Assembly (NCBI GenBank): GCA_035578155.1
Contig: JAPWDM010000044.1
Span: 1,204,001-1,268,000 of the forward strand
Origin: Brachynemurus nebulosus
Lineage: Eukaryota; Arthropoda; Insecta; Neuroptera; Myrmeleontidae
DNA: 64,000 bases
Direction: 5' to 3'
The notes under the pieces are model-generated. The model was not told where the DNA came from. It searched no databases and worked only from the letters and a program-made list of their open reading frames with translations. The position numbers were made by a program, and so were the translations under genes. Shown one piece after another: positions 44,959 through 57,640 of the stretch (positions are counted from its first letter, which is position 1; every line of letters begins with the position of its first letter).

Positions 44959-47091
44959 TAGGTATATTAATTCTACGGCTTTAAAACATTTGATGAGATC
45001 ACGCATTTGAAAGGTTACATATTTTCAAATGACATTTTAATATGTGAAAACAAAGCCCATCAAGGATAATAAATACATATTTAGTTAAAATAATTTTACA
45101 TAAACGTTAAAAAAAACTAAAAAGGACTAATAAAACACACAGAAGAAATCACGGTGGACTAAAACATTTTTTTATTATTTTTTTCTAGCTAGAAATCCCA
45201 CCAATTTGCCGCTAGAATAATATAGATTATATTATTTATACTTATCTCTAAAAGTTTAACAAGTCTAAACTTAAAGCTCTCTTGTAAAAACAATGCACTG
45301 GAAGAGCAGAATATAAAGTATCGCAACGCTCCTGCTATGAAAGTAGGTAAGTTTGAACAAAAAAATAGGTGATCTAGTATCAAATTAAATTAATTATTAT
45401 ATTTTTTGTTAATTAAATATTATAAAACGTAGCAATACTGCATTTGAAAATAATAAAATAAATAGTTGAAAATAATAAAACTTAACAGCTCTAATAGTAA
45501 CAGATGTCACTTGCTTCCGTAACTGTGGAAGTTCTACGAGAATTTTTAGACTTCAATCTTTGCATTATTAAAACAGACGTTTAGCCGAACTAGAGGATCA
45601 ACACCATCGACACTTCAAAGAAGCAGCAATGTTAAGGAAAGATTCAAAATTCATATCCAAAATAATTAAAAAATTTTAAAAAAAAGGCAAAGGTGGTCTC
45701 TAAAAACAACAAGAAAAAAAAATTTAAGTTTTAGAGCAGATATATTTGGAGAAAAAATAAACTTCATTAGATTAGAAAAGCAGTCATAATTTAACGACGG
45801 AAATTAACGCTTCTGTTCCCGTTTCCATTTTCGCTCCTGCTTCCATTACAGTTCTAATCTATTATCAATCAGAACTGAAATTAAATTACATCTTGGGCAG
45901 TTTATACTCAGACAAAAAGCAGTAGTAATATAGTCCAATTCAGGTACCCTTCATAGCTTTATTTACATCAACAACGTCAAGCATTTTAAGTGCCAGTCGT
46001 CAAAAATCCTACTTTGAAACTGTATCTCCCATTATATTTATTTCCTTAATATTTTATATGGTCAATACAGTACACGAATGCCACGCAAAACGGTACACCA
46101 AGAAAGGTTTGTCTCTTTCTATGTTACTATAAGTGAAGCGTATACAGGGTTTTCAAAATGTACACATATATAGATATACACATAAAGGCAACAAAGGTAA
46201 CATAAATGTGATAAATATAAAAAATAAAATAAAAAAAGTTTTGTACATACCAGATCCGTAATAATAAATGCACATATAACCATATCACTTTTTTCAAGTT
46301 AAAAATATTTTTAAATATTCATGTTATAACATTTTTTCTGAGAAAAAACATCGTGAGAAACGCACATATTCTGTTCAAAACTAAATATGTATTTAATTAT
46401 CTAATATATTAATTTATTATTTTGTATAAAAATACATAAACATCTGACAATTTGAAGATTTGAAAATAATATGTACATATGTGACTAAAAGCCTATCAAT
46501 TAATGTTTAAATAAATCAGAATATACATATGACATATCTTACATGAGGATACATAAATTATGTACGTATTTCTTTTATTTAAAAAGTTGTATTATAATGA
46601 TATCATTTTTGTAAGTAAAAATTTTGAATTAAAATATCTAAAGGAACAACTGTATACACTATATTTTAGCAAAAAAAAAAAAAAACGTGATAAGGTAAAC
46701 CAATAACGTTCCTTTTCTGTCTCTGTATTCAGTTTGTGAAGGAACCGTATTGTGAAGTAAACGTGTACAAATTACTTTTTTCTAGATAATAAATAAATAT
46801 ATAAATAAATAATTTATTTTCTTACAAAAGAACCACGCGTATTACGCAGGAAATATACACAAGTTAAGATATCTTTTACGACCTATTTGGTAGTACGTAC
46901 AAAATACAAACAAACGTACACAGAATGTCATCAAAAATATAATTTTACTTACAGAATTATAGAAAATATGAACGGAACTAACTAAATAAGTATATTCACT
47001 TTTATTATAAGAGTTATTCCTATACAGCTATACTAAAACAAAAAGGCATATGTGCTATATCTATAATCTTATACTGGTGATGACGTGTCTC
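44959..47091. other. AT-rich intronic sequence, nothing recognised
   Basis: It holds short ORFs only and an A run near 46671-46685. No transposon ends identified. Confidence 0.45.
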
Positions 47092-47163
47092 TTCCGGTTG
47101 GTTTCGAACTTACGATCTACCAGACGAAACCGGAATTGCCAACCACTGGACCAACTCAGACTT
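47092..47163 (-). other. tRNA-like sequence, probable SINE head
   Basis: On the minus strand it has an A box TGGTCCAGTGG followed about 37 nt later by a B box AGTTCGAAACC, the internal promoter layout of tRNA genes. Acceptor-stem pairing is poor, so it is more likely the head of a tRNA-derived SINE than a working tRNA. The SINE body would extend leftward but its end is not clear. Confidence 0.5.
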
Positions 47164-47643
47164 TCGAAATAATTAATTCGTTAAGAGGCGACACGACATT
47201 CATTTACACAAAATAGTCATATAATTCATTCGAAATTGAGATGAGGTTTTTTGTCTTAGCAGAGGAGTATTATAGGTGTACAGTAGTTTAATAAGGTAAA
47301 ATATATATTTACTAAAATGTTTTAAAATATTTGTCATACAAACATTTCAACGGTTTTACTACCATTTCTCAACTTACAGATACCCATAGCACACAAATCT
47401 GCACACATACATATTATATACGTATAGAGTAAGCGTAGTGGCTTATTTTAAATATTTACTTAAAATTATCTTTTAGCACTTCTATTTTAAAACTTTTATA
47501 TAATTACAAAACCACATACGTAAAAATAAACACATAGGTATATATACTAATTGTACATTTACTGACAAATAACTTGTGTCCACTTAACGAATATTATGGA
47601 CCAAAATCAGCAGGGCTGTAGTAGCCATAGAGAACATTGCTAT
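47164..47643. other. intronic sequence, nothing recognised
   Basis: AT-rich. The last ~50 bp may belong to the R3 repeat. Confidence 0.4.
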
Positions 47644-47651
47644 CTCTATAC

Positions 47652-47980
47652 TAGTGGTGTAGAACTATCGATAGTACTATCGATAACTATCAATAGTTTT
47701 GACAATCGAGAACTATCGATATTTTTTTTCTTACTATCGGTAGTTTTCGATAGTTTTTTCAGTCATTTCGTTTAGTTATAAATACTATAAAAATAATAAA
47801 AATTATAGCCAGAGCCCAGAGGTATAAAAACAACCATTTTAAGAAAATTTCCGGCGACCTTTTTTTTTCTTTTGCTCACCGGCTATCCGAATGTCCCCCA
47901 AGTCAAAAAACTATCACGACTGACTATCGATAGTCGGAACTATATCGATAGTCGGGACTATCGATAGTTCTCCATCACTA
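47652..47980. mobile_element. hAT-like MITE rich in TATCGATA, 329 bp
   Basis: It has ends TAGTGGTGTAGAACTATCG and (reverse strand) TAGTGATGGAGAACTATCG with a perfect 8-bp duplication CTCTATAC (47644-47651, 47981-47988). At least seven CTATCGATAG-like palindromes occur inside. Confidence 0.9.
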
Positions 47981-47988
47981 CTCTATAC

Positions 47989-48111
47989 TAGTGATACCTG
48001 CGTAGACAAAAAATCCCTTCCACTTCTCCCCCACTATGTTGTGTTGGTACACACTGTTTGCAATCGTGTAGATTTTATGTTTGCATGTGTGAATGGTCAC
48101 ACACATAACTA
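47989..48111 (+). repeat. dispersed repeat R3, split copy, left part
   Basis: This continues at 52486 after the 4.4-kb insertion. It matches 26190-26320: CCCCCACTATGTTGTGTTGG, GTACACACTGTTTGCAAT and a GTGTGAATGG.CACACACA hairpin. Confidence 0.7.
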
Positions 48112-49080
48112 CACTCTAAGAAAAAAATGTACCGTTTTACTACTATTATAGGAGGCAATTAAATGCCTTCTATAATGACAGTAACATTACAAACCGTAAT
48201 GTACGAAGGTGAAAATTACACCATCATGGTGTAATTATTACTCACTCATATGTGTAGTTTTACACATGTCGTACGTAAAATTACGGTCCAGGTGTGTAAT
48301 AGATTACGTTTTATTTGTGTATTAACTACACAACAAGATGTAATTTTACACATTCAGTTCGCAATAGTGCGCAGTTAAACGTAAAATTACATCATATTAA
48401 TGTATTTTTAAACCACGCCTGTACACCTGAAAATGTAATTTTACACACTTATATAGTAATGTTTACACCCAGAAAAGTGTAATATTAATCCAACTGAATC
48501 ACTCATTCTGATTCAATTCAACTGAATCAGTATGAGTGATTCAATTGTGCTGAAAAAAATAAACTGATTCAACTTAATTGAAAATAACGAATCAAAAAAG
48601 ATTATTGATGGTTTTTTTACATAAATATTTATAATAATATGAAGTATAGAATAATTTGGAATTATATACAAAAAGATTCAAGATCTTAAATATTTTGCTT
48701 ATTATGTCTAAATTTCTATATAAGTGTGTCGTATGATAAAGTAATAATTTTTTTGGTAAATTTTAAAATAAACACTCCAAAAAAGTAAGATTATAAAAGT
48801 TTTATTATGAACGTTTACTTGCTTTCATGAACATAGGTAATCTTTATTTTGCAGTGTAACTGCCAATTAAACTGGTCAAAATTTTGAGATATGACTTTTT
48901 TTTACAATGCTTACGATTTGCAGACACAATTATTTAAGCAATATCTTATAAAAAATTTAATTGTAATTAGATTACAATGATAATATTAAAAACTTATGGA
49001 TTAAAATTGTAGTTACATCATATCAAAAATATAGTTTAAGAAAATTAACTAAACAATACTTAAATATAAGAAAAACAATA

Positions 49081-50500
49081 TTCTGCTGACTCTTGCCATT
49101 CTTAGAACTTCGCAGAAAATGCATGCTGTGCTTTCATAGATGTCTTCGCCAATTCCAGTTTCTAAACAAATCAGAAAATAAGGGTTACTTAATTTTATAA
49201 CCATTTTTGATTATTATTTTTTTCTTTTTTTAATAACTATTTCACAGCAATTTAAAATTAAGAAAATTTCGCTTTCGCTACAAAATTACTTCTAGGCTAT
49301 TTTAATGAATGTACAGATATTAGATTTTTGATTAAAAAACTCACCAGCAAAGTGACCCAGCGTGCTTAGGGCACTGGCACTTCCGAACTGGTAGACGGAG
49401 GGTTTGAATTCCGTAGCCGGTTATATGCTGGCGAAAGTTTTCTGCGATTTCCCATCATAATTCCAGATGAATATCGACATTATCCTCAAGAAGATGGTTG
49501 CAAACAGACACCTACCAAATCCTTATACCGCTTTTCTTGTCCTCCGCCCAATATTCTGCTGACTCTTGCCATTACTAGAACTTCAGGGAAAATGTAGGCT
49601 GCGGTTTCACATATGTCTTCACCAATTCCTTTTTCTAAACAAATCAAAAAATAAGGATTACTTAATTTTATAACCATTTTTGTTTATTTATTTTATTTAT
49701 CTTTTTTCAATAAATATTTCACAGCAATTTAAAATTAAGAAAATTTCGTTTTTGCTACACAATTACTTTTAGGTTATTTTAATGAATGTACAGATATTAG
49801 ATTTTCGATTAAAAAACTCACCAGCAAAGTAACCCGGCGTGCTTAGGCACTGGCACTTCCGAACTGGTAGACTGAGGGTTTGAATTCCGTTACCGGTTAT
49901 ATGCTGGTGAAAGTTTTCTGCTATTTCCCATCGCAAATCCAGGTGAATATCGATATCGTCCTTAAAAAGATGGTTGCAAACAGACACCTACCAAATCCTT
50001 ATACCGCTTTTCCTGTCCTCCGCCCAATATTCTGCTGACTCTTGCCATTACTAGAACTTCAAGGAAAATGTATGCTACGGTTTCACAGATGTCTTCACCA
50101 ATTCCGATTTCTAAACAAATCAGAAAATAAGGGTTACTTAATTTTATAACCATTTTTGCTTATTTATTTTTTCTTTTTTCAATAACTATTTCACAGCAAT
50201 TTAAAATTAAGAAAATTTCGTTTTTGCTATACAATTACTTTTAGGTTATTTTAATGAATGTACAGATATTAAAATTTTGATTAAAAAACTCACTAGCAAA
50301 GTAACCCGGCGTGCTTAGGCACTGGCACTTCCGAACTGGTAGACTGAGGGTTTGAATTCCGTAACCGGTTATATGCTGGTGAAAGTTTTCTGCTATTTCG
50401 CATCGTAATTCCAGATGAATATCGACATCGTCCTTAAGAAGACGGTTGTAGACGGACACCTGCCAAATCTTTATACCGCTTTTCTTGTTCTCCGCCCATA
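49081..50500. repeat. three tandem ~475-bp units containing a tRNA-derived SINE
   Basis: Units start at 49081, 49554 and 50030 (TTCTGCTGACTCTTGCCATT) and differ by a few percent. Each contains a tRNA-like head with B box GGGTTTGAATTCC and then GAAAGTTTTCTGC.ATTTC, as in the conserved central part of many arthropod SINEs. A TCCAGATGAATATCGACAT stretch ends each head region. ORFs across the units on the minus strand (63-88 codons) are repeats of the same non-coding sequence. Confidence 0.85.
49340..49480 (+). mobile_element. tRNA-derived SINE (first of three copies)
   Basis: GTGCTTAGGGCACTGGCAC is followed by GGGTTTGAATTCCG (B box) and a SINE-like core GCGAAAGTTTTCTGCGATTT. Equivalent copies lie at about 49815-49965 and 50290-50440. 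The A box is weak. Confidence 0.55.
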
Positions 50501-50723
50501 TCATCATGATAAAGTTGAGAAATAATGATGTGAGTGACGTCCGTTACATACCATTGTCTAAAAAACGAACGTTAAATTCCATTATTATTATTACCATTGT
50601 TATTATTACTTAAAAAACTCGATTTCCATACGTCGTTTCAATTTAAACCTGTTATGAATTTATATTACTGTAAAGCAAAAAAAAAAAAAATTCGTTAAGT
50701 GCGTGTTCTTGACACGCACTAAC

Positions 50724-51440
50724 AAGTAAACATCTCGAGGCCGGACCTATCGATTTTGATGAAACTTACATATATTATAGAACACTAAAAAATAAGCGAC
50801 ACGTATTTTTCTTTATCGGCGGAAAAACGGTTTGAAGGCGTGAAATCGCCATCCAAAAATTGGGGTAAAAATTTAATTTTTTAAATATCTCGAAAACGGT
50901 AAGAGATAAAACAAAAGTTTAAATTGGCGACATTGCTCTTTTTTAAAGAGCTATCTATTGGTATACAATTTGTTCAAATTGTGTCAACAGGGGTGGCTGG
51001 GGGTTAAAATTTAGGGGTAAATTTTGCAAAAAGGGGGTGAAAATTAAACAATATAAAAATTTTTTGACGTAGATTTCAAATCTGTAAACAAAATTTTTAT
51101 ATTGTTTAATTTTCACCCCCTTCTTGCAAAATTAACCCCTAAATTTTAACCCCCAGCCACCCCTGTTGACACAATTTGAACAAATTGCATACCAATAGAT
51201 AGCTCTTTAAAAAGGAGCAATATCGCCAATTTAAGCTTTTGCTCTATCTCTTACCGTTTTCGAGATATTTAAAAAAAAAATTTTTACCCCAATTTTTGGA
51301 GGGCGATTTCACCCCTTCAAACCGTTTTTCCGCCGATAAAGAAAAATACGTGTCGCTTATTTTTTAGTGTTCTACAACATATCTAAGTTTCATCAAAATC
51401 GATAGGTCCGGCCTCGGGACGTTTACTTGTAAGTAAGGGC
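50724..51440. mobile_element. foldback sequence with ~345-bp arms
   Basis: The left arm, from AAGTAAACATCTCGAGGCCG, and the right arm, ending CGGCCTCGGGACGTTTACTT, pair throughout, meeting near 51075. Each arm contains GGTGAAATCGCC-, AATATCTCGAAAACGG- and TAAAATTTAGGGG-type words. A diverged single arm of the same family is at about 34085-34380. Confidence 0.82.
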
Positions 51441-52485
51441 ATCTCAGTGAAAGTGTTAATTTATGATTTTTTGTTAACTCTATAGTTGTTTGTTAACTCT
51501 AATGTAGTAGTTTGTTAAATGTTATAATTATTCAATCACGTGTTCAATTCAATCACACAACGATATTAATACGTCATCTTCGATGACAAAAAAACGAAAT
51601 ATTATATACCTACATTAATTAGAGTTTCTGTTGATTAAAATTTGATAAATAGTTGTAGGTATTTTGTTTCCCAAGTCAATAAATTTTAGTAAAAAAATAT
51701 GTATAATCCTTTTATCACTACAGATTTTACCAATTTACAAGCATTATATAATTTTTTAGACATATCTGAATGAAAGATATCTGAATTGTAGATAATGTTT
51801 TAATTTTCACAGAAATTGAGAACCCCCCAAAATAAATTATTAGTCAAATTGTAAAATAAACTTTTATCAAATTACATAACTATTTGTATGAAGCAAAATT
51901 AAAAAAATTAACTTACCTGAAATATTTTAAATGTATCATCAGGACAGCATTTTGGAAACAAACAAATTTATATTACAGTATTCTTTGCACATTATTCCAG
52001 AAGCCATTTTGACAATGCATATGAAAACAAAACACCAGTACACCACTATAACACTGTTTTTGCAACATATTTAAAGATTAATTTATCATACACGTTACAA
52101 TTACATTAAATATATATATTATCAAAAAATACTTTTGTTTAATTCAGCTAATTTGAAAACATAACTTTTAACCTTTAAGAATATTACTTATGTACGTATA
52201 AATAATACAGCAAGCAATCCATTAACAGATAATTTTAAAATACATAAAATCATATGCGCGCGCATGGGTTTTGCTATTTAGTGGTGTAAAAATAAACCAA
52301 AAACGTTGTAAAAATCCAAGGTTACACCTTTATTTGTGTAATATTAAAAAAAAAACAGTAATTATATAAAAATACACCAATTTTTTCATATTACACAAAT
52401 AATAGTGCATATTTTCAGAGCGAGGAGTAATTTTGCTCTAAATTTAAGTTATTTTACACGTTTTTGACCCTTTTTTCTTAGAGTG

Positions 52486-52640
52486 TATATTATATAGTTG
52501 TGTTATAAGACCTACATGCGGTAGAGATCCATGCAGTGTTACTAACAATGATTTCAACAATACATAACAGTTGTCGTGCATTCGATGACCGACACCGAAC
52601 AACTGAATGTCTTAAGCTATGACAGACCAACAAATGACTC
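52486..52640 (+). repeat. dispersed repeat R3, split copy, right part
   Basis: This resumes the match to 26320-26460: a GACCTACATGCGG stretch, CGACCGACACCGAACAAC-like words and ATGTCTTAAGC. Confidence 0.6.
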
Positions 52641-52694
52641 CAAGCGATCCACACTTTTTTTGTTTTTAGTTTGCTTCTAGTGTTCTATGGTAGC

Positions 52695-52775
52695 CAATTT
52701 TATTATCTAAAAAAAGTAAGGTATATGATTCTATTGCAATTTTTTTATTGTTACTTACAACGAGTCAAAAGTGTA
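52695..52775. mobile_element. half of a hairpin MITE related to 62341-62482
   Basis: It shares TTTTATTATCTAAAAA.AGTA and ATATGATTCTATT..AA with the right half of the element at 62.4 kb, then CTTACAACGAG. The left half is lacking or too diverged. Confidence 0.55.
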
Positions 52776-52879
52776 CTTGGTTTTTAATAATTTGTGAACT
52801 GATAATGTTGAAAGTAATAGTCTATGTAATTTTTCTGATGAATACTTAGCTATATAAAATCATCGTTAAAATCCAAATA

Positions 52880-52984
52880 CAGTAAATTATTCTCAAATGG
52901 AAACTCCTTTCTCTCTCTTGCTCTTATATATCGATACATAAAGACTAAGTGAAAAAAGGAGTTTCCATTAGAGAATAGATACTG
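52880..52984. mobile_element. very short Tc1/mariner-like MITE, about 105 bp
   Basis: TA flanks at 52878-52879 and 52985-52986 enclose ends CAGTAAATTATTCTCAAATGG (left, split) and the reverse of CCATTAGAGAATAGATACTG (right). GGAAACTCC pairs with GGAGTTTCC. It is almost only terminal repeat. Confidence 0.65.
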
Positions 52985-52986
52985 TA

Positions 52987-54593
52987 CACATTTCATTTTC
53001 ATTTTATTGAATCATTGCTATTTGTTAATACAAATAATGGTTACTGGTTGTATTTAAATTAGTTTTACTTACTTCATCATTCAATATAAGACGGAAAATA
53101 AAAATTCGAAATCTGCATGTATTGAAAAGTGAAGAAGTGAGAACAATGAACCCCAAGAAGAGGTCCGTAGGTAAATGCATTACCTACAGGCATCCACTCG
53201 GCTAGATATATCCGACCCTGTATAAAGCATATTATCAGGATTCCTGACAAGAAAATATATCCTATTAGGTGGATTGGGCCGACGCCCCATGCCTAGAGTA
53301 CTAAATTCTCGAAAAATTAATACCAATACAATTAAAAAATATTATAAAGCAGATTTCTGAAAAAGCATTTATTTTGTTCGGAAGTATCGCTTATAATTGA
53401 CTTTTTAATGACTACACTTGGATTATTAGTTCAATAGGTATATGCAGATTTGATAGGTAGCATTAATACCTATCATAAAATTTCTGATGATGAAATTTGA
53501 ATTAAGCCTTGCTTCCGCTGGCACGATTGAACCGATTCACCATTGAACCAATCATAAATCAATAAAAGGAGTAAAACATTTGACCCAAATGAAAGCTCAA
53601 GTGGTTTATAATTTCTGAACTATGAAAATCAAGTGGATATTGCTTTTGGACAAAATAATTTAATTCATGTTTGGATCAATTTGTCACGTTTTCCTCTTAT
53701 GTCAAGTATATAATTTTTATTAATTTATGGTTGAGCTTTAATTTATGGGAAAAGGAAAGGTGGGAGCGGTGATGCCTAATTTGAATAAAGGCGATCCTGC
53801 TTAAATAGGCTTACCCAAATAATATTTCTAAAGAAGCCCCTGTGTGGTTACGTAAATATACAGTGGTAAATTTGTCTTGTAAGGAAGTAATTTGCTTAAA
53901 AAAATTATACCTCTACTCTAGCCTCATATTCTTCAGCGTCACTTCCCGTTTCATTCCAAAATAATGCCAGCCATTAAAAAGAACATAAAATTTCGCTCGA
54001 AACTAAACTGTGCGGCGGAAAGTGTAGCACTCCTATTCAACGTCGGTGAGAGGGGCGATCAAGTGAGGCATATGCGTGTAGGCCCAGGTCTAAAAAGAGG
54101 ACCTGGACCCTCTGTTAAGGGTCCGATCAAAATAAAAAGTTTTTTTTTTGCTCGATAACTATATTATTGGAGAAAAAACGGGAAAAAATGTCTGAATATT
54201 TTTTGTTATGCCCGAGGGCCCATCATTTCTCCCGTCAGTCCTGCTCCTACTAAAGTGTAGGAAACTATTAGCAATGAATCTTACTTCAATCGATGTTATC
54301 AATAGTATTTAGGTACCTATACGGAAACGCAAACGAAACATCATTGTTCATTAAGGACTCCGATAAGGATTTGGTTAACCTCAACAATTTGGTTAAGTAG
54401 ATGAGTACCCGCATATATAGAATCAAATTTATCACTTCAATTCTAAACAGTGGCATTGTTTAATAGTTATAATACAATAGCTTCTAATTATATAATTCAA
54501 TACTGTTAACGTAACTTTACAATTTAGAGTAGTATTCAGAAATAATAGTTATCCAGATAACTAGGTACTCAAGTAATAGGTAGGTATACCCTA
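52987..54593. other. intronic sequence, nothing recognised
   Basis: The 64-codon ORF at 53964-54158 lies in a GC-richer stretch (54040-54130) but matches nothing I know. Confidence 0.4.
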
Positions 54594-54802
54594 TTTCAAA
54601 TACAATTGATCATGAGTCAAAGTTAAAAAATTAAATAATTCTTATATTCAAAACAAATCAATCTTCTATTCTTTTCTAAAAACAAACTATGCAATTTTAA
54701 AATTTACGTAAGTTCAATAATGAAAGGGATAATGCAAGAAAACGGAAATTATTTAAATTCATAAGTGATCAAGTATGGTTAAATTTAAATGAAATGGACC
54801 AT
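54594..54802 (-). repeat. dispersed repeat R2, copy 2 (inverted)
   Basis: The reverse complement aligns with 19846-20055 over the full ~210 bp at roughly 85 percent identity by eye. Confidence 0.75.
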
Positions 54803-57594
54803 ATCTCTTTCTCTACAAGATTCGTAATAGGAAGACTCCACATATTTGGACGTTACTGTACCTACATTACATTTAAATATATCTTGGGAGAAAATTAAAA
54901 AAGATTTAAATTTTAAATATTGAAATAAGGTAGCTAATTTTCAAATTACGTTAAATAATATAGGTATTATTATTTTTAAAAACAAAAAATATCTAACTAG
55001 CTTTAATAAAATTTTAATAAGACCCTCAATACTTATTAACAAGATAAAATATCTCAGCAGTGAAGATTGTCATGAAAATTCGTTAATATTGAATTTTGAA
55101 ACTGAAGTCACATTTCTTTGTCTATTTGAAAATTGATACATTTGTTGATGTCCGAAGTCTACAGTATGGAGATTAGACAAGGAGACGAAACTCAATATTA
55201 TGAAGATTAGACAAGGAGTCGAAACTCAGTATATTCAAGAAAATTTGTTTTATGTGATATAGTCAGAATTTAGATTATGTTTACACCTTACTAAAATTAA
55301 TAAGAGTTTGCTACAATCGGATAAAAATTACGTTAAACCATATTGAAAGAATAATATTTATCCGTAATTTTCTATCCAGTTGACAATACATTTATGATTA
55401 GAATTGTATAAACAGAGCATTCTAGTATTAAATAATTTTGCACATTCAATTTTTTTTTAACAAAAATTTTTTTTTTAATTTTAACACATTCTTTTATGAA
55501 ATTTCGATTAAGAAATATTAAAAAATTTTAAGGTGAATCATTTAAAAAGAGTTAAAAATAAATTAAAAGGAAACATTTATCTATTTTAACATATTTGTAA
55601 AGAAAATTTTACAGTTTACTTACAGTTTTTTGAAAAAATGTAATAAAATTTTTACATACAACAAAGATTGTATTTGAAAGGTAGGAAATCCACCAATTTT
55701 TTTTTATTTCTTTAATTAATTATTAAATTTGGTTTTAGAAGAAAATCTTCGTCTAATTCGCTCCAAGCCGAAAGTATAGCCACTAATCAGGACATTCTAT
55801 TATTAAAATGAATGGAAAATATATTGAAATTTATTTAATGAAAGCCATACATACACATTTTTAAAATATCCTTTTGAATTTTATAACTCAGTCATAAGTC
55901 ATAACAAATAAAATCTGTGTAAAAAAATCTAATTGACGTGTTTTTTCTCAATTTTCTAATATTAAGTCCAAGTCTAGTTAACTAGGGAGTGATTGTGTCA
56001 ACATTTTAATGTAAAATATGATAATTTTAACCCTCTTTAAGGAAGGAGTTCACGCCAGAAACGGCTAATAAACTAATTTTTTTTCGAATCTCGTTTTTTG
56101 TTTTTATTTTGTTCTGTGGTTCTTTACAAACACGGTGATATAAAAAACATGGCTAAAAAATTTTTTTTTCAAGTAGAAAAATATTTATTTGTGAGCCGCT
56201 GCACTGCCAAATTGCTGCTCCTTTGCAGACAACGCTCGCCGCCCCCCCCCCTCACGATTTTATCAGTAATATTTAGTTTTGGTGTGCACATGAGTGTTAT
56301 AGTATGCACTGAAATAATGTTCTTTTATTTGTATGCCTTTGTAAACGTTTTAATAAACAGTGAGTAAACCGGTTCTTTTGTTATTATTTTTGTTTTTTAC
56401 CGTTTCTCGAAAGTTGTGTTTTTCCCAACAAGGAAAATCATATCTCAAGTTCTAGAAAAGATAGAGACTTAATTTTTTTTAATTTTTGTTCATAAATATA
56501 TTGCGCATAAAGTGGAGTATGCTTTTTCCATTTGAACAATTGTAACTATTTTTAAACATTTTTTTTTTTAAATAAAAAATTGGGTTTTATAATTTTTAGA
56601 AGTCTGGGATTACAATTTTATAGTTAATTTTTAAAATTACCTGAAACCCATACTCAGCTTTATGGACAGATCCTTTAGGAATAAAATAATGAAAAAATAT
56701 TTAAAAAATATTCATTTTCTTTTGAAATATGGCGTTCCCTGTAAACACTTAAAAATTTGAGAAAAAGGGCCCCCTCCCTCTACAGGGAAGAGTAATGAAT
56801 GTTTCAAAAACAAAATTTTCTATTTGAAACCCTCCCTAATTTGAAAAAAAATTTTAACAAGCAAAATAATCATAAATAAAGAAGTTGCTTTTTTATTTGA
56901 ACTCCCCCTTTTAAAAAACATTTCGATTCTAACAATAAAAAAATTTTAAAAAGTATTTTCGTTTTTCCCGGATTACGAAAAGGGGACTGAAATGGTTTTA
57001 GATGTTGATATATTATACAAAAAATATTTGTGTGTTAAATACTTGGTAGACTTGTATGTTTTATGGTTTTTTTTTTTTTAGTAAAATAACTTTTCATAGG
57101 TATATCTGTGACTAAAGTTGCCTCCGTTTTTTAAGAAAATAAAGTATTTTTAAAATTTTGTGCAAAAAAATAAAACACAATTAACGAAAAAAAGTACGCG
57201 TTCCCATATTTTTAAGATTTTGTAGTACAAGAAAATCCTTATAAATTTATCATATCTGTCATGTCATTTACTAGCTTACTCTCACTTGACTACTTTTAAA
57301 TAGTCGGTGTCAGATCTTACGCAATTTAATAAACAGTATCGTTTTGATTTTTTAAACTCATTTAAGACATTTATTGTTAGTGATACATATTTGAATTATT
57401 TTCCTAACTAATAAATTGAATTCTGTAGACTGATGTTTTTGTAGATAAAAAAAATTCTAGGTGGCGTCTGTATTAGACAAAAGTCTGAAAAACGGACGTA
57501 GTATTTCACTGTTATTAATTATTATGTCTTGTAGTCTTTTGAAAAATTATTTTTTGAACTAAAATAAGAATAGGAGGAAATTCGCTACGCTATG
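54803..57594. other. AT-rich intronic sequence, one short tandem duplication
   Basis: A 37-bp unit (GAGATTAGACAAGGAG.CGAAACTCA) is duplicated in tandem at about 55161-55232. There is a C10 run near 56243-56252. No gene or transposon ends found. Confidence 0.45.
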
Positions 57595-57640
57595 TTATGC
57601 AGATGCTGCGACAGGGGTATTATGTTACTATATTCGCTAT
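57595..57640 (-). repeat. R4 terminal fragment (inverted)
   Basis: GATGCTGCGACAGGGGTA at about 57602-57619, preceded by GCTACGCTATGTTATGCA, is the reverse of the left landmark of R4 at 34050 and 41713. Confidence 0.6.

Larger units (their letters stand above)
48112..52485. mobile_element. large TA-flanked composite element, 4374 bp, unclassified
   Basis: The inverted ends CACTCTAAGAAAAAA at 48112 and 52471-52485 are flanked by TA on both sides. The first ~370 bp and last ~210 bp are packed with TGTGTAATTTTACAC-like words in both orientations. The middle holds three tandem SINE-containing units and a 700-bp foldback. No transposase-like ORF exists, so it must be mobilised by another element. 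Comparison with the uninterrupted R3 copy at 26.2 kb shows that it interrupts a pre-existing repeat. Confidence 0.75.

Noticed and set aside
47092..47163. Functional tRNA gene
   Set aside because: Internal promoter boxes are present but the acceptor stem does not pair well.
49486..50507. Four similar minus-strand ORFs of 63-88 codons as a tandem gene family
   Set aside because: They are translations of the tandem SINE-containing repeat and include the tRNA-like head; no protein family is evident.
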